From Strigops habroptila (taxonomy: Eukaryota; Chordata; Aves; Psittaciformes; Psittacidae): DNA of 64,000 nt. The notes beneath the pieces are model-generated. The model was not told the DNA's origin. It ran no database searches and was given only the letters and a program-made list of their open reading frames with translations. Shown one piece after another: positions 44,701 through 51,000 of the stretch. The position numbers and the translations under genes are program-made. The DNA is taken from contig NC_044282.2 in the NCBI RefSeq assembly GCF_004027225.2, positions 72,031,787-72,095,786 on the forward strand. Reading direction: 5' to 3'. The first letter of the stretch is position 1. Each line of letters begins with the position of its first letter.

Positions 44701-47423
44701 AATGATACGGTGCCTTGGTACTACTTCTATCAGGAGGTGAGGATCTCCAACTAAATTCTCACAGACTATCTTATTTTCTCCTAAAATTTCAGGTGTCCTA
44801 GTTGCATATGAAGGTTTGCCACTTCACCTTGCGCTATTCCCCAAGCTTTGGACTGAGCTTTGTCAGACTCAGGTAAGAATCACTGAGTTTGAGAGCTAAC
44901 GGAATGGAAACACAGGCAAAATACAATGAATGGGAAACAGAGATTAACCCGTAACTAGTGGCTATTGTTTAATCAATCAGATTAGCAGTATTCTGAATGG
45001 AAAATACCTCTGCTGATGTTGTCTGTCACGTGATAAAACCTGATAACTCAAGTAAAAACACCCGTGCCATGCAAAAACTGAGGCAGCACCTTCACAGAGT
45101 GTGTAACATTGGTTATGTGGTGGTCTGTGCAGTGCACAGAAGCTGCTGCATCCTGCCTCGGTGAGCTCCCAGCTTTTTGTGTAGCTTAAACACTTGTCTG
45201 ATTGAATAAAAACTGGATGATCTCCAAGCTTGGTCATCATCATGTGCACACTGCAAGTTGGCTCACAGATGAGGAGACATCGGCCCTTCGTATACGTACT
45301 GATTGTGATAAACTGGCATTCCTATGGAACAAATGTCATAAAGGAGAATGTGAAATAATAATTGACAGTAATTAACTTGTTCCATGTACTGGTACCTGAT
45401 AGACCTGAAATACAGTTACTGGTAAGAACAGTCCAGTACCGCAGCGCTGTACCTCCAGGGATGACTTTGCCATCTCCTCTCTCTCTCTTCCCCAGTCCCC
45501 GATGTCGAAGAACTGTGTGAAGCTCCTCTGTGAAGATCCGGTTTTTGCAGAGTATATAAAATGCATTCTGATGGATGAAAGGACCTTTCTTAACAACAAC
45601 ATAGTGTACACCTTTCTGACCCACTTCCTTCTCAAGGTACGTGGGCTTTTAGCAATAATTTCTATTTCAAGAAATGCATTCTGGTGTTTTTTGTGGTTTA
45701 AACAAAATACATTCTTTTCACAGGTCCAGGGGCAGGTGTTTTCTGAAGCAAACTGTGCCAACTTAATCAACACTCTAATTACAAACCTAATTAATCAGTA
45801 TCAAAGCCTAGAATCTGACTTCAGCAACCAGAGAGTTGAAATTTCCAAAGCAAGCTCTACTTTAAACGGGGTGAGTCTTTTCTAAGCCCTTCAAGTAGGA
45901 GGCGGCGTATTTGCTCTGGAAACTCCTCAGTGCCACGTGCCAAGTTCTGATCAAAGAGGTGGTGTTGTTACCTCTGCTCTACCCTCACCTGTCCGGTGGG
46001 AAATGTCACCCCTGCCAACAAGATAACTAATGGTAGAAACATTCTAATCCAGCAAAAGATTTCATCTTCCAATGAGCAGCGCACTGTTGTCTGCTTAGGA
46101 CAGATCTACGTTAAGTACTACTAGCATTAGTAGTGAGTGGGAAATTTCAATAGAGTAAGTATATTTAGAACTTGATCTTTTGGATGTTCAGAACATGAAG
46201 CCTCTGCTTGTTGCACAGATCTCTGCGTGTAGGATTAATCAAACATGAGTTTGAAATTAGTTTGCTTCTGTATTTTTAGGACCTCCGAGCACTTGCCTTG
46301 CTGCTTTCGGTGCACACTCCCAAACAGCTCAATTCAGCCCTGATTCCAACCTTACAAGAGCTTTTGAGCAAATGTAGAGCTTGTCAACAACAGAGGAACT
46401 CACTACAAGAGCAAGAAGCCAAAGAAAGAAAAACTAAAGGTTTGCCTTCTCTTATGGTGTCACTCAGACTAAGGTTTTACAAACTTCTACAAGATTAATG
46501 TGCACATTGTTTTCTCACCATAGTAGGTTGGGCCATTTCTTGGCTCCAATCCCCAGTGCTACACAACAAGTAGTATTTTATTATGGAGCTAAAACTCTAC
46601 CCAATTACATGCCTAAAAATGTGAGAGGCCTATCACTTGGGTGTATGTATGGCACGAAAAGCATAGAATCATAGAATGGTTTGTGTTGGAAAGGACCTTA
46701 AGATCATCCAGTTCCAACCCCCTGCCACGGGCAGGGACACTCACACTAGACCATGTCACCCAAGGCCCATCCAACATGCATTTCCCTAAGCGAGTTTCCC
46801 TGTTCCTTGCAGATGATGAAGGAGCTACTCCTGTGAAGAGGCGGCGGGTGAGCAGCGACGAGGAGCACACTGTAGATAGCTGTATCAGTGACATAAAAAC
46901 TGAACCCCGGGAGGCCTTGACCCCAACGAGCACTTCGGATAACGAGACACGGGACTCTTCCATCATCGACCCGGGCACTGAGCAAGATCCTCCTTCCCCC
47001 GAGAACAGTTCTGTCAAAGAGTACAGAATGGAAGTTCCATCTTCATTTTCAGAAGACATGATGTTAGCGACGCGGCCGCAGCACGCGGACGAGCAGGCAG
47101 GAAACGGTAAATTTGAAGAATGCAAAGAGTTTAAAGACCTGCAAACTTCCAAGGATCCCATTGGAGCCGAGGAGGACGCGGAGTTTCCCTCCACATCGAT
47201 TTCAGCGGTTTTATCCGACCTCGCAGATCTGAGAGGCTGTGATGGTCAAGCCTTACCATCCCAGGACCCCGAAACTAGTTTATCAATCAGTTGTGGCCAT
47301 TCCAGAGGACTCTTTAGTCACATGCCGCAGCATGACATTTTAGACATCCTGTGTAGGACCATTGAGTCTACGATTCACGTGGTCACAAGGATATCTGGAA
47401 AAGGAAACCAAGCTGCTTCTTGA
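2610..47423 (+). CDS. USP34: USP34, ubiquitin carboxyl-terminal hydrolase 34, 3' half (39 coding exons)
   Basis: USP34 is a very large cysteine deubiquitinase. It is known from other vertebrates to remove ubiquitin chains, for example from axin in Wnt signalling and in DNA damage responses. The 39 exons placed here join to about 1,737 codons. Human USP34 has about 3,546 residues, so the window opens near residue 1,810. Visible parts are the Cys box GLTNLGATCYLAS, a zinc-ribbon CSHCG, the His box TADGGHYYSFIRD, YLFNDAEVKPF, an acidic run (GEEEEEEEDI), a long helical region, and a C-terminal tail with a basic KRRRVSSDEEH segment and the end ISGKGNQAAS. The calculated position of the catalytic Cys fits human Cys1903. 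The 5' half lies before the window. Splice phases agree throughout except near 20100-20334 and 35647-35727, where short indels break the frame. Orthology is very secure; the exon borders are my reading of the splice sites. Confidence 0.97.
2794..7688 (+). other. USP34: USP34 intron w1 (4.9 kb)
   Basis: Long intron with a pyrimidine-rich stretch at 3880-4400 and one CR1 fragment near 7126. No conserved coding was recognised. Confidence 0.7.
7126..7235 (-). mobile_element. CR1 LINE 3' fragment, 'accatgtcaccc' type
   Basis: Starts with the reverse complement of the CR1 tail (ATCATAGAATGGTTTGGGTT). It carries the diagnostic CACTAGACCATGTCACCCAA and stops within the 3' untranslated part. Lacks about 20 bases present in the copy at 8193. 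Confidence 0.85.
7689..7852 (+). CDS. USP34: USP34 coding exon w2, catalytic Cys box
   Basis: Encodes SHAPYKWDYWPHEDVRAE, then FVGLTNLGATCYLASTIQQL. The nucleophile Cys codon TGT is at 7781-7783, in the NLGATCYLAS box typical of USP family C19 proteases. Acceptor TTTTACAG, donor GTATGC, ends in phase 0 (FTAK). Confidence 0.97.
7853..9134 (+). other. USP34: USP34 intron w2
   Basis: Contains the CR1 copy at 8193-8522; otherwise AT-rich with nothing recognised. Confidence 0.7.
8193..8522 (-). mobile_element. CR1 LINE 3' fragment (330 bases), 'accatgtcaccc' type
   Basis: Begins CATAGAATCATAGAATAG and runs through the whole usual 3' region to CCCTCAGACACTGGAAG, as in 5'-truncated CR1 insertions. 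Open frames on both strands here are by-products of the repeat. Confidence 0.9.
9135..9200 (+). CDS. USP34: USP34 coding exon w3
   Basis: 22 codons, YSEDMKHKTTLL to MFTYLM. Acceptor TTCTTTTAG, donor GTAGGT. Part of the catalytic domain. Confidence 0.95.
9201..11507 (+). other. USP34: USP34 intron w3
   Basis: 2.3 kb of intron. A slightly richer block at 10140-10380 ends in AATAAA and could be an old repeat, but I cannot name it. Nothing else was seen. Confidence 0.6.
11508..11654 (+). CDS. USP34: USP34 coding exon w4
   Basis: 49 codons, ESECKAYNPRPFCKTY to IEEMSPEL. It includes TGEQKDMTEFFTDL, the helix with the QxD motif found in USP domains. Acceptor CCTCAAG, donor GTGAGT. Confidence 0.95.
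11743..11799 (+). CDS. USP34: USP34 coding exon w5
   Basis: 19 codons, KNTVKSLFGGVITNNVVSL, flanked by TTCACAG and GTAAGT. It lies only 88 bases after the previous exon. Confidence 0.94.
11902..11979 (+). CDS. USP34: USP34 coding exon w6
   Basis: 26 codons, DCEHVSQTAEEFYTVRCQVA to DMKNIY. Acceptor GATTCAG, donor GTAAGT. Confidence 0.95.
12683..12777 (+). CDS. USP34: USP34 coding exon w7, zinc-ribbon Cys pair
   Basis: Encodes ESLDEVTIKDTLEGDNMY, then TCSHCGKKVRAEK. The CxxC pair is one half of the zinc ribbon found in many USP finger regions. Acceptor TATTAG, donor GTATGA, leaves phase 2. Confidence 0.95.
12849..12884 (+). repeat. Short tandem duplication in intron
   Basis: GAATAATCCTTTAGAT occurs twice, 20 bases apart. 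Confidence 0.7.
13211..13560 (-). mobile_element. CR1 LINE 3' fragment (350 bases), 'gagcaggttgctcc' type
   Basis: Begins TCATAGAATCCCAGACTGG and carries ACTAGAGCAGGTTACTCCAA and GTCCAACCTGGCCTTGAACA. It ends near GCTCTGAGGTCTCCATGC. Confidence 0.9.
14133..14305 (+). CDS. USP34: USP34 coding exon w8
   Basis: Completes the split Arg codon and reads ACFKKLPRILSFNTMRYTF to FLMGKNDRKE. Acceptor CCTGCAG, donor GTATGC. This is the palm strand region of the USP fold. Confidence 0.95.
14357..14410 (+). repeat. TATG/TATA microsatellite
   Basis: Interrupted runs of (TATG) and (TATA) just after the donor of exon w8. Confidence 0.8.
14900..15053 (+). CDS. USP34: USP34 coding exon w9, catalytic His box
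   Basis: Encodes FKEDGGYLKETESYEYD, then LIGVTVHTGTADGGHYYSF. The catalytic His codon CAT is at 14995-14997. Acceptor TTTCAG, donor GTGAGT, splits a Trp codon (TG then G). Confidence 0.97.
15054..16486 (+). other. USP34: USP34 intron w9
   Basis: 1.4 kb with no recognised repeat or coding. Confidence 0.6.
16487..16565 (+). CDS. USP34: USP34 coding exon w10
   Basis: YLFNDAEVKPFDSAQLASE to GGEMT. The FND motif carries the third catalytic-triad position. Acceptor TTTTACAG, donor GTAAGT. Confidence 0.95.
16566..18086 (+). other. USP34: USP34 intron w10
   Basis: 1.5 kb of AT-rich intron; nothing recognised. Confidence 0.6.
18087..18140 (+). CDS. USP34: USP34 coding exon w11
   Basis: 18 codons, TKTYDSVTDKFMDFSFEK. 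Acceptor TTGACAG, donor GTATTT. Confidence 0.94.
18236..18331 (+). CDS. USP34: USP34 coding exon w12, end of catalytic domain
   Basis: 32 codons, THSAYMLFYKRMEPEEENG to DVSSELLE. The AYMLFYKR strand closes the USP fold. Acceptor CTTAAAG, donor GTACAA, ends in phase 0. Confidence 0.95.
18332..20099 (+). other. USP34: USP34 intron w12
   Basis: Contains the CR1 copy at 19655-19872; otherwise nothing recognised. Confidence 0.65.
19655..19872 (+). mobile_element. CR1 LINE 3' fragment, 'accatgtcaccc' type
   Basis: Sense copy: TTTACTGTGAGCGTGGTGAG through GGTGACATGGTCTAGGGTGA to the tail TCTATGATTCT. Confidence 0.9.
20100..20166 (+). CDS. USP34: USP34 coding exon w13, with an apparent one-base insertion
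   Basis: The exon should give 22 codons, WIWHDNMQFLQDKNIFEHT then YFG. It is 67 bases instead of 66 because its start reads TGGGATATGG where TGGATATGG is expected. Read literally from the previous exon, the frame meets TGA at the fifth codon. No other AG acceptor offers a fix. All the other codons match the family. Confidence 0.85.
20264..20334 (+). CDS. USP34: USP34 coding exon w14, with several apparent one-base losses
   Basis: Reads VMWQLCSSIPST, then YQIKAVSLMTQ, where the family has LPDPKAVSLMTAK. The pattern fits loss of single T, C, A and G bases in runs, giving 71 bases against about 75. Acceptor CTCTAG, donor GTAAGT. The neighbouring exon w13 has one base too many. Confidence 0.8.
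20443..20490 (+). CDS. USP34: USP34 coding exon w15
   Basis: 16 codons, LSTSFVLETFIHSKEK. Acceptor TTTTCAG, donor GTATTC. It starts in phase 0. Confidence 0.94.
21085..21150 (+). CDS. USP34: USP34 coding exon w16
   Basis: 22 codons, PTMLQWIELLTKQFNNSQA then ACE. Acceptor TTTGCAG, donor GTAAGT. Confidence 0.95.
21151..22634 (+). other. USP34: USP34 intron w16
   Basis: 1.5 kb with no recognised element. Confidence 0.6.
22635..22715 (+). CDS. USP34: USP34 coding exon w17
   Basis: 27 codons, WFLDRMADDDWWPMQILIK to NQIVRQ. Acceptor TCTGCAG, donor GTAAGA. Confidence 0.95.
22716..23922 (+). other. USP34: USP34 intron w17
   Basis: 1.2 kb of AT-rich intron; nothing recognised. Confidence 0.6.
23923..24008 (+). 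CDS. USP34: USP34 coding exon w18
   Basis: MFQRLCIHVIQRLRPVHAHL to PGMED plus two bases. Acceptor TTTGCAG, donor GTAAAA. The split codon across the junction is TGT (Cys), where the mammalian protein has Gly (MEDGSDD). Confidence 0.94.
24009..25074 (+). other. USP34: USP34 intron w18
   Basis: 1.1 kb; nothing recognised. Confidence 0.6.
25075..25243 (+). CDS. USP34: USP34 coding exon w19
   Basis: SDDMDGPVEDIGSRSCVTRF to YEFAKMGEEE. Acceptor TTTTCAG, donor GTGAGT, phase 0 at the end. Confidence 0.95.
25328..25402 (+). CDS. USP34: USP34 coding exon w20
   Basis: 25 codons, SQFLLSLQAISTMVHFYMG then TKGPEN. Acceptor GTTTCAG, donor GTAAGT. Confidence 0.95.
25948..26099 (+). CDS. USP34: USP34 coding exon w21, acidic stretch, GC donor
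   Basis: PQVEVLSEEEGEEEEEEE, then DILSLAEEKYRPAALEKM to EQSRSE. The acidic Glu run is typical of USP34 at this place. The donor is AG/GCAAGA. The split Arg codon joins correctly to the exon at 26517 only if this GC site is used. Confidence 0.93.
26100..26516 (+). other. USP34: USP34 GC-AG intron (w21)
   Basis: Donor AG/GCAAGA, acceptor GTATTTTAG. GC-AG introns are a known minor class spliced by the U2 machinery, and the remaining donor bases fit the strong consensus usual for them. Confidence 0.88.
26517..26565 (+). CDS. USP34: USP34 coding exon w22
   Basis: 16 codons after the split Arg: HLTLSQNDMAALTGGK. Acceptor ATTTTAG, donor GTAATT. Confidence 0.94.
26670..26774 (+). CDS. USP34: USP34 coding exon w23
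   Basis: 35 codons, GFPFLFQHIRDGINIRQTC to NNRLAEH. Acceptor GTTGCAG, donor GTAAGT. Confidence 0.95.
26899..26943 (+). CDS. USP34: USP34 coding exon w24
   Basis: 15 codons, IVSMLFTSIAKLTPE. Acceptor TTTTTAAG, donor GTATGT. Too short to show as an open frame of its own. Confidence 0.94.
26944..28268 (+). other. USP34: USP34 intron w24
   Basis: 1.3 kb; nothing recognised. Confidence 0.6.
28269..28373 (+). CDS. USP34: USP34 coding exon w25
   Basis: 35 codons, AANPFFKLLTMLMEFAGGPP to ILQRIWE. Acceptor ATTCCAG, donor GTACAA. Confidence 0.95.
28374..31239 (+). other. USP34: USP34 intron w25
   Basis: 2.9 kb with the CR1 copy at 30572-30930. Small open frames at about 29033 and 29660 resemble nothing I know. 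Confidence 0.6.
30572..30930 (-). mobile_element. CR1 LINE 3' fragment (about 360 bases), 'gagcaggttgctcc' type
   Basis: CATAGAATCACAGAATGG to CTCTCCTGAGCCTTCTCTGA. It has CCACTAGAGCAGGTTGCTCC. The longest CR1 copy seen here. Confidence 0.9.
31240..31387 (+). CDS. USP34: USP34 coding exon w26
   Basis: VIEYNPSQCLDWLAVQTPRN to HNYPRVRT. Acceptor CTTTCAG, donor GTAAGT, leaves phase 1. Confidence 0.95.
31388..32326 (+). other. USP34: USP34 intron w26
   Basis: 0.9 kb; nothing recognised. Confidence 0.6.
32327..32961 (+). CDS. USP34: USP34 coding exon w27 (long, 635 bases)
   Basis: The longest internal coding exon in the window. It reads SAAYLLVSLIPSNSFRQMF to LTPHASQYPG without a stop and without a visible gap against the family. 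GC content and codon use are higher than in the flanking introns. Acceptor TTTGAAG, donor GTAAGT. Confidence 0.97.
32962..34290 (+). other. USP34: USP34 intron w27
   Basis: 1.3 kb with the CR1 copy at 33372-33577; otherwise nothing recognised. Confidence 0.65.
33372..33577 (+). mobile_element. CR1 LINE 3' fragment, 'gagcaggttgctcc' type
   Basis: Sense copy: TTCACTGTGAAGCGGAGG through GGAGCAACCTGCTCTAGTGG to CATTCTATGATGATG. Confidence 0.9.
34291..34448 (+). CDS. USP34: USP34 coding exon w28
   Basis: AVEELFNLMQLFVAQRPDMR to RSCWTTLI. Acceptor GTTTCAG, donor GTACGG, splits a Ser codon. Confidence 0.95.
34449..35646 (+). other. USP34: USP34 intron w28
   Basis: 1.2 kb. It contains a run of ten or so G at about 34634-34643, a likely length-error spot. 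Confidence 0.6.
35647..35727 (+). CDS. USP34: USP34 coding exon w29, with two apparent one-base insertions
   Basis: AFRILLESDEDRLLVVFNRG matches the family. The sequence then reads GGAATTGATCCCTGATG where about GGATTGATCCTGATG is expected (RGLILMTE). An extra A and an extra C give 81 bases against 79, put a TGA in frame and leave the next exon out of frame. Acceptor TCCTAG, donor GTAAAT. Confidence 0.85.
35728..38810 (+). other. USP34: USP34 intron w29 (3.1 kb)
   Basis: A TACA microsatellite at 37440-37463. Open frames at 36768-37079 and 38309-38710 have no recognisable similarity. No mobile element was identified. Confidence 0.6.
37440..37463 (+). repeat. (TACA)n microsatellite
   Basis: About six uninterrupted TACA units. 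Confidence 0.85.
38811..38937 (+). CDS. USP34: USP34 coding exon w30
   Basis: SFNTLHMMYHEATACHVTGD to STRPYLQRK plus one base. Acceptor TTTGCAG. The donor GTTTGA is weak, but the split codon (G then AT) joins properly to the next exon. Confidence 0.94.
39253..39360 (+). CDS. USP34: USP34 coding exon w31
   Basis: VKQALIQWQERIEFAHKLLT to ELRNACI plus one base. Acceptor CTCTGCAG, donor GTAAGT. Confidence 0.95.
39361..40474 (+). other. USP34: USP34 intron w31
   Basis: Contains a short CR1 fragment at 39604-39662 and a GC-richer block (40130-40400) that may be an old repeat of unknown type. Confidence 0.6.
39604..39662 (-). mobile_element. Short CR1 LINE 3' fragment
   Basis: AATCATTAGAATGGTTGGGT then ACCTTAAGATCATCTAGTTC. 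Only the last 60 bases of CR1 are present. Confidence 0.8.
40475..40579 (+). CDS. USP34: USP34 coding exon w32
   Basis: VLKELVLLSPHDFLHTLVPF to HHSNIP plus one base. Acceptor TTTGTAG, donor GTAGGT. Confidence 0.95.
40704..40828 (+). CDS. USP34: USP34 coding exon w33
   Basis: SLGPYFPCRENLKLIGGKSN to LLPTMVEASK. Acceptor ACTACAG, donor GTAGGT. Confidence 0.95.
40936..41680. mobile_element. Inverted-repeat DNA element, unit A (MITE-like)
   Basis: The left arm (TTCTTCAAGATGTGTTGTCC at about 40952, then CATTCTAGATGTGCAC) is the inverse of the right arm at 41643-41680 (GGAATATGTATGGACAATCA, TTTGAAGAAGG). The arms match those of unit B. The 640-base interior shows no transposase. Superfamily not assigned. 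Confidence 0.6.
41681..42011. mobile_element. Inverted-repeat DNA element, unit B (MITE-like)
   Basis: The 56 bases from 41681 (GGTTACTTGCTGTACAGTAA and on) and the reverse complement of 41950-42005 agree at 46 of 56 positions without gaps. The 210-base interior has no coding capacity. Resembles non-autonomous DNA transposons known from reptile genomes (family from memory, not verified). Confidence 0.75.
42189..42355 (-). mobile_element. CR1 LINE 3' fragment, 'gagcaggttgctcc' type
   Basis: TCATAGAATCACAGACTCG to GGGGCAGCCACAGCTTCC. Confidence 0.9.
43065..43188 (+). CDS. USP34: USP34 coding exon w34
   Basis: GKDDVYDRMLLDYFFSYHQF to FTETLVKM plus one base. Acceptor TCTTCAG, donor GTAAGT. Confidence 0.95.
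43189..44792 (+). other. USP34: USP34 intron w34
   Basis: 1.6 kb with two small tandem duplications at 44341-44395 and 44424-44463; nothing else recognised. Confidence 0.6.
44424..44463 (+). repeat. Exact 20-base tandem duplication
   Basis: TACCTTTATGGTATTAAAAA occurs twice in a row. Confidence 0.85.
44793..44872 (+). CDS. USP34: USP34 coding exon w35
   Basis: VLVAYEGLPLHLALFPKLW to ELCQTQ. Acceptor ATTTCAG, donor GTAAGA. Confidence 0.95.
45496..45636 (+). CDS. USP34: USP34 coding exon w36
   Basis: 47 codons, SPMSKNCVKLLCEDPVFAEY to THFLLK. Acceptor TTCCCCAG, donor GTACGT. Confidence 0.95.
45724..45870 (+). CDS. USP34: USP34 coding exon w37
   Basis: 49 codons, VQGQVFSEANCANLINTLIT to SKASSTLNG. 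Acceptor TTCACAG, donor GTGAGT. Confidence 0.95.
46280..46439 (+). CDS. USP34: USP34 coding exon w38
   Basis: DLRALALLLSVHTPKQLNSA to EAKERKTK. The second half is a charged Gln/Glu/Lys helix. Acceptor TTTTTAG, donor GTTTGC (weak), leaves phase 1. Confidence 0.95.
46662..46775 (-). mobile_element. CR1 LINE 3' fragment beside the last USP34 exon
   Basis: CATAGAATCATAGAATGG to ATGTCACCCAAGGCCCATCC, 'accatgtcaccc' type. It ends 37 bases before the terminal exon. Confidence 0.9.
46813..47423 (+). CDS. USP34: USP34 terminal coding exon w39
   Basis: DDEGATPVKRRRVSSDEEHT, a Ser/Glu/Pro-rich tail probably disordered, then SAVLSDLADLRGCDGQALPS and the end TRISGKGNQAAS followed by TGA at 47421-47423. 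KRRRV looks like a nuclear localisation signal with nearby Ser sites (inference). Acceptor CCTTGCAG. Confidence 0.97.
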
Positions 47424-48062
47424 CATTAGATGGAGCATGTCTGCTTTTAAGTCTTTCTTTTATTTTTCTCTCCTTCCTTCCTTCCCCCTTTCCCCCCCCC
47501 CGCCCCAAAAAATGCTGTTTGTATAAGTTTTGCTTATTTCTGTTTTTGTGCTTCAGTTTGTCCAGTGCTCTCTGCTTGAATGGCAAGATAGATTTATATG
47601 CTTCCTTCTTGGTCAGGCAGAACTCAAGATTTGGGTTGGTTTTTCTTTTTTCATTTGATTTTCTTTTTTCTTTTGCATCTACCGTACACTTTCTTAAAGG
47701 GCAATCAGATAATGGGTATGTTTTATGTAATTAAGAGTTCACTGTAGTGGCTTTCATTTAATATTGGCTGTCTGGGAGAACAGGGCCTCCTGGCCCTGGA
47801 TGATGTAATTTAAACTTATGGCATTTTTACTGTGTATAATATGGTGTCCTCTGTGCCAGTTTTGTACCTTATAATAGAGGCAGATTGCCTCAGATCGCTG
47901 TGGTTCTTATTATCAAAAATTAAGTTTACTTGTATACTAAACAACCACAAGAAATTTGATTCTGTAAAGAATCCTCTTTAGCTGTGGCCTGGCAGTATAT
48001 ATATGGTGCTTTATTTAACAGAATACCTGTGGAGGAAATAAAGCACACTTGATGTAAAATTA
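47424..48062 (+). other. USP34: USP34 3' UTR
   Basis: Runs from the stop codon to about 20 bases past an AATAAA signal at 48037-48042. It opens with a pyrimidine tract (47452-47508) that includes a run of C. The exact cleavage site is inferred; a second weak ATTAAA at about 48111 could extend it. Confidence 0.7.
48037..48042 (+). terminator. USP34: Polyadenylation signal AATAAA of USP34
   Basis: Canonical hexamer about 610 bases after the USP34 stop, in an AT-rich context followed by a T-rich stretch. Confidence 0.65.
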
Positions 48063-51000
48063 ATTGTTTTATTTTTATTGACATGATCAATTGCTATTCT
48101 GTGCACTTCATTAAACTGATTGTGATGACTTTTCATTTGTTTATAATATGTGGCTTCAGTCTTTGGATTTCCCAGCAAAGACAACTTGAGAACTGAAACG
48201 GCTGCAGAGAGGAATGATGATCAGTTGTATATAATCGATGTAAATCTTGGTCCTCTTCTGGTTTACTTTGCATGGATGTTCAGTCACACAGTTGAGAGGG
48301 ACTGGTGGTTGTTTGCTTTCTCCCCCCTATGTTGGAACATGAAGAGGTGCAGAAGCCAGTGGAACTTTTCATTTCCCTAACTCTGACCTGTGTTAGCCAT
48401 GTTTTATTCCTGCACCATCCATAGACTTGCTTCCTTTTCCCCTCTACCTGCTGCCCAGGGGCCTGCTCCCTCTGGCTGTTGCTTTCTTGATGGCTTCTGC
48501 ACCCCTCAAATGCTGGAATGACTTTATCATCTCTCCCTGTCCCACTTCCTCCTGTGATTTCCGAGCAATATCCATTATTTCCTATGTGACTTTTCAGACT
48601 GTCAATGATACTGGTTTTAATATCTGATTAAACTCCATTTTCAGCTTCATTTTCCAGTTGCTTAGCTCATTTGTTTCTCTATTGTCTTCATAATACATCT
48701 ATCTGGGCCTTTTTTCTTCCAAATTCCTTCATTCTACCATTTAATGTAGTTGAGCATCATTTGCCTCTCCACGATTCTATTATGTGATGCTTTTGTGACT
48801 CCTCTTACTCTCCTTGAATCTACTCTCCATATTTTTAACCTTCTGCAAGTAATAATTTGTCTTTAAAGTTTACACTTGATATTCCCCTTGATTAGCACTT
48901 TTACTCCTGCAGTTACACACTGTATTGATGCTGGTGAGTAGTTAAGTTGGTCTTCTTGTTATTGAGACAAGTAATTATGGTTTCACTCCCTTTAGGAGTA
49001 ATTTTATTACTGTTTCTGATCAACCTCTTCATAGATGGTAACTTCAGAGAAATCATTCTGCTCAAAGCTTCTCCGTAACAAGTTTCAGAGTTCATCTGTC
49101 AAGTCTTCTACCAAACCTCCTAATTCGCGGTTGGATTAAGGTGCGTGTAGGAAGATACCTTCAAGATACACCTTCAAGAGATGGAGCAGCCATTCTAACC
49201 CTTTGGTGAGTAGACTCTGTTAATTAATTGCTCTTATTAACAATGTGCATCTGGTTTTTGGCACGTTGTTTGATATTGCACTTTGTTGGCTTTAGCTTCT
49301 CATACAGGATGACATCACACCGTAATTCCATCACTAAAGCAAGAAAGTCTGTCTTTTGGGATGTTTCTTTCTCATTATTTCGACCCTCCCTTTGTGAAGT
49401 GTACCAAGTATGAACAGTATTTAATGATTATTTCATTAACAATACGCCCTTCTTGCTCTCCTGTGCTCCCAGATGAACATCAGCACTTTGATGTTCAGCT
49501 GGTCACTGACTAGGTTTTAGTCATTTTTAGGGTATTTGCCTTTACAGACCTATATATGTGATTTGCCAATGCTATTAGTAGTTGTTTTATATATTACTGT
49601 CAATTATTTTCTCACAAATACATAACTGGCCATATAGAATGCCAGGACAAGTCCAGACAAGGACTCTTGAAGTTACAATTCTGCGTGATGTTTCGGTGAT
49701 GTAGGGCGTTGGGATTTGGTGGCTCTCTAGCCAAAGCACCTTTATGCAGTAAGACACTATGAGGCCAGCAGTTCCCTTTGCAGCCTCTTCAAAAACCTTG
49801 AGCAAAAGTGACAGCTTTAATTATAAGATTATCCTGTAAATCCAAACTGAGTAAATTTAATACCACCTTTTCTATTATTTTGCTTTAAAAATGGTGCCAG
49901 GATTACAGCAGTGTAACTGTTCTTACTGCTCTTCCCTCACATTACCTTCCAACTTCCCCCCTGGAGTATTCCTGCAGATTTTACTGGGAATTTTTCCCAC
50001 TATTCTTGTCTCCTCTTCCCTACTCTTGTGTGCACCAGTTGCTTTATCTTCCTTTGGGTCCCTCACGTTCCATGCTGTGTAAGTCATGATTTTTTCCACA
50101 GTGTTCCCCTTCTTTAAATCATTTTCTGGCTTGTATTTCTTTGCATTCCAGAATGCTTTTGTATCCCTGTCTTTGAAAACCCCATCTTTAACTGACATCC
50201 TCAGTCTCTCAAAGCTTTTACTCTGTTCCATAGCTCATCCCACCTCTCATGTAATTGTTGTGGATTTCCTCCTGGAATTCCCCCCTTCCTTTCAACCCCT
50301 TCACAATTAAGCTTTTAAAATACTTTCTCCTGTCCCTGTGCACAGTCCCCAGCAGCCAGCCCCTGCTCCTGCACTCACACTGCCAACACCATCCTCTGCT
50401 CTTATTTTTGGCTATTGCCTTACAAATCATGTCCTTCACAGTTGTTTTTCCTTTTGGCTTTCTCAGAGACCAGGTGGTTCTCCAGAATCTTTTAGATCAG
50501 ATATAAGGAAGAAGTTCTTTACAGTGAGGGTGCTGAGGCACTGGAATGGGTTGCCCAGGGAGGTTGTGGATGCTCCATCCCTGGCAGTGTTCAAGGCCAG
50601 GTTGGACAGAGCCTTGGGTGACATGGTCTAGTGTGAGGTGTCCCTGCCCATGGCAGGGGGTTGGAACTGGATGATCTTAAGGTCCTTTCCAACCCAAACC
50701 ATTCTATGATTCTGTGATTCTATGATTAATCTTACCTCATTATAAAAGCACTACATCACAAGCAAAACTCCCTCTTTTGGCTCTGTTGCTTATTATTTCA
50801 TACTGTTTACTCTCCCTGGCATGCCCTTTGTGCTCATTAGTCTCTCTAAAGCATGAATTCCAGTGAATGTGAACGTATTTTCCACAATCTCCATACATCT
50901 GTCTCCACTCCTGCCATTTCTCTTCAGTTATACTGAGGAAAATATTCTTCAGGACAGGGAAGTCGTCATGGGGACTGACTTAGAAAACAAGCTACATTTA

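Noticed and set aside
45372..45773. Minus-strand frames of 100 and 133 codons near exons w36-w37
   Set aside because: Antisense shadows of conserved USP34 exons.
46613..47194. 193-codon open frame antisense to the last USP34 exon
   Set aside because: It mirrors the conserved sense coding sequence and partly translates CR1; no independent similarity.
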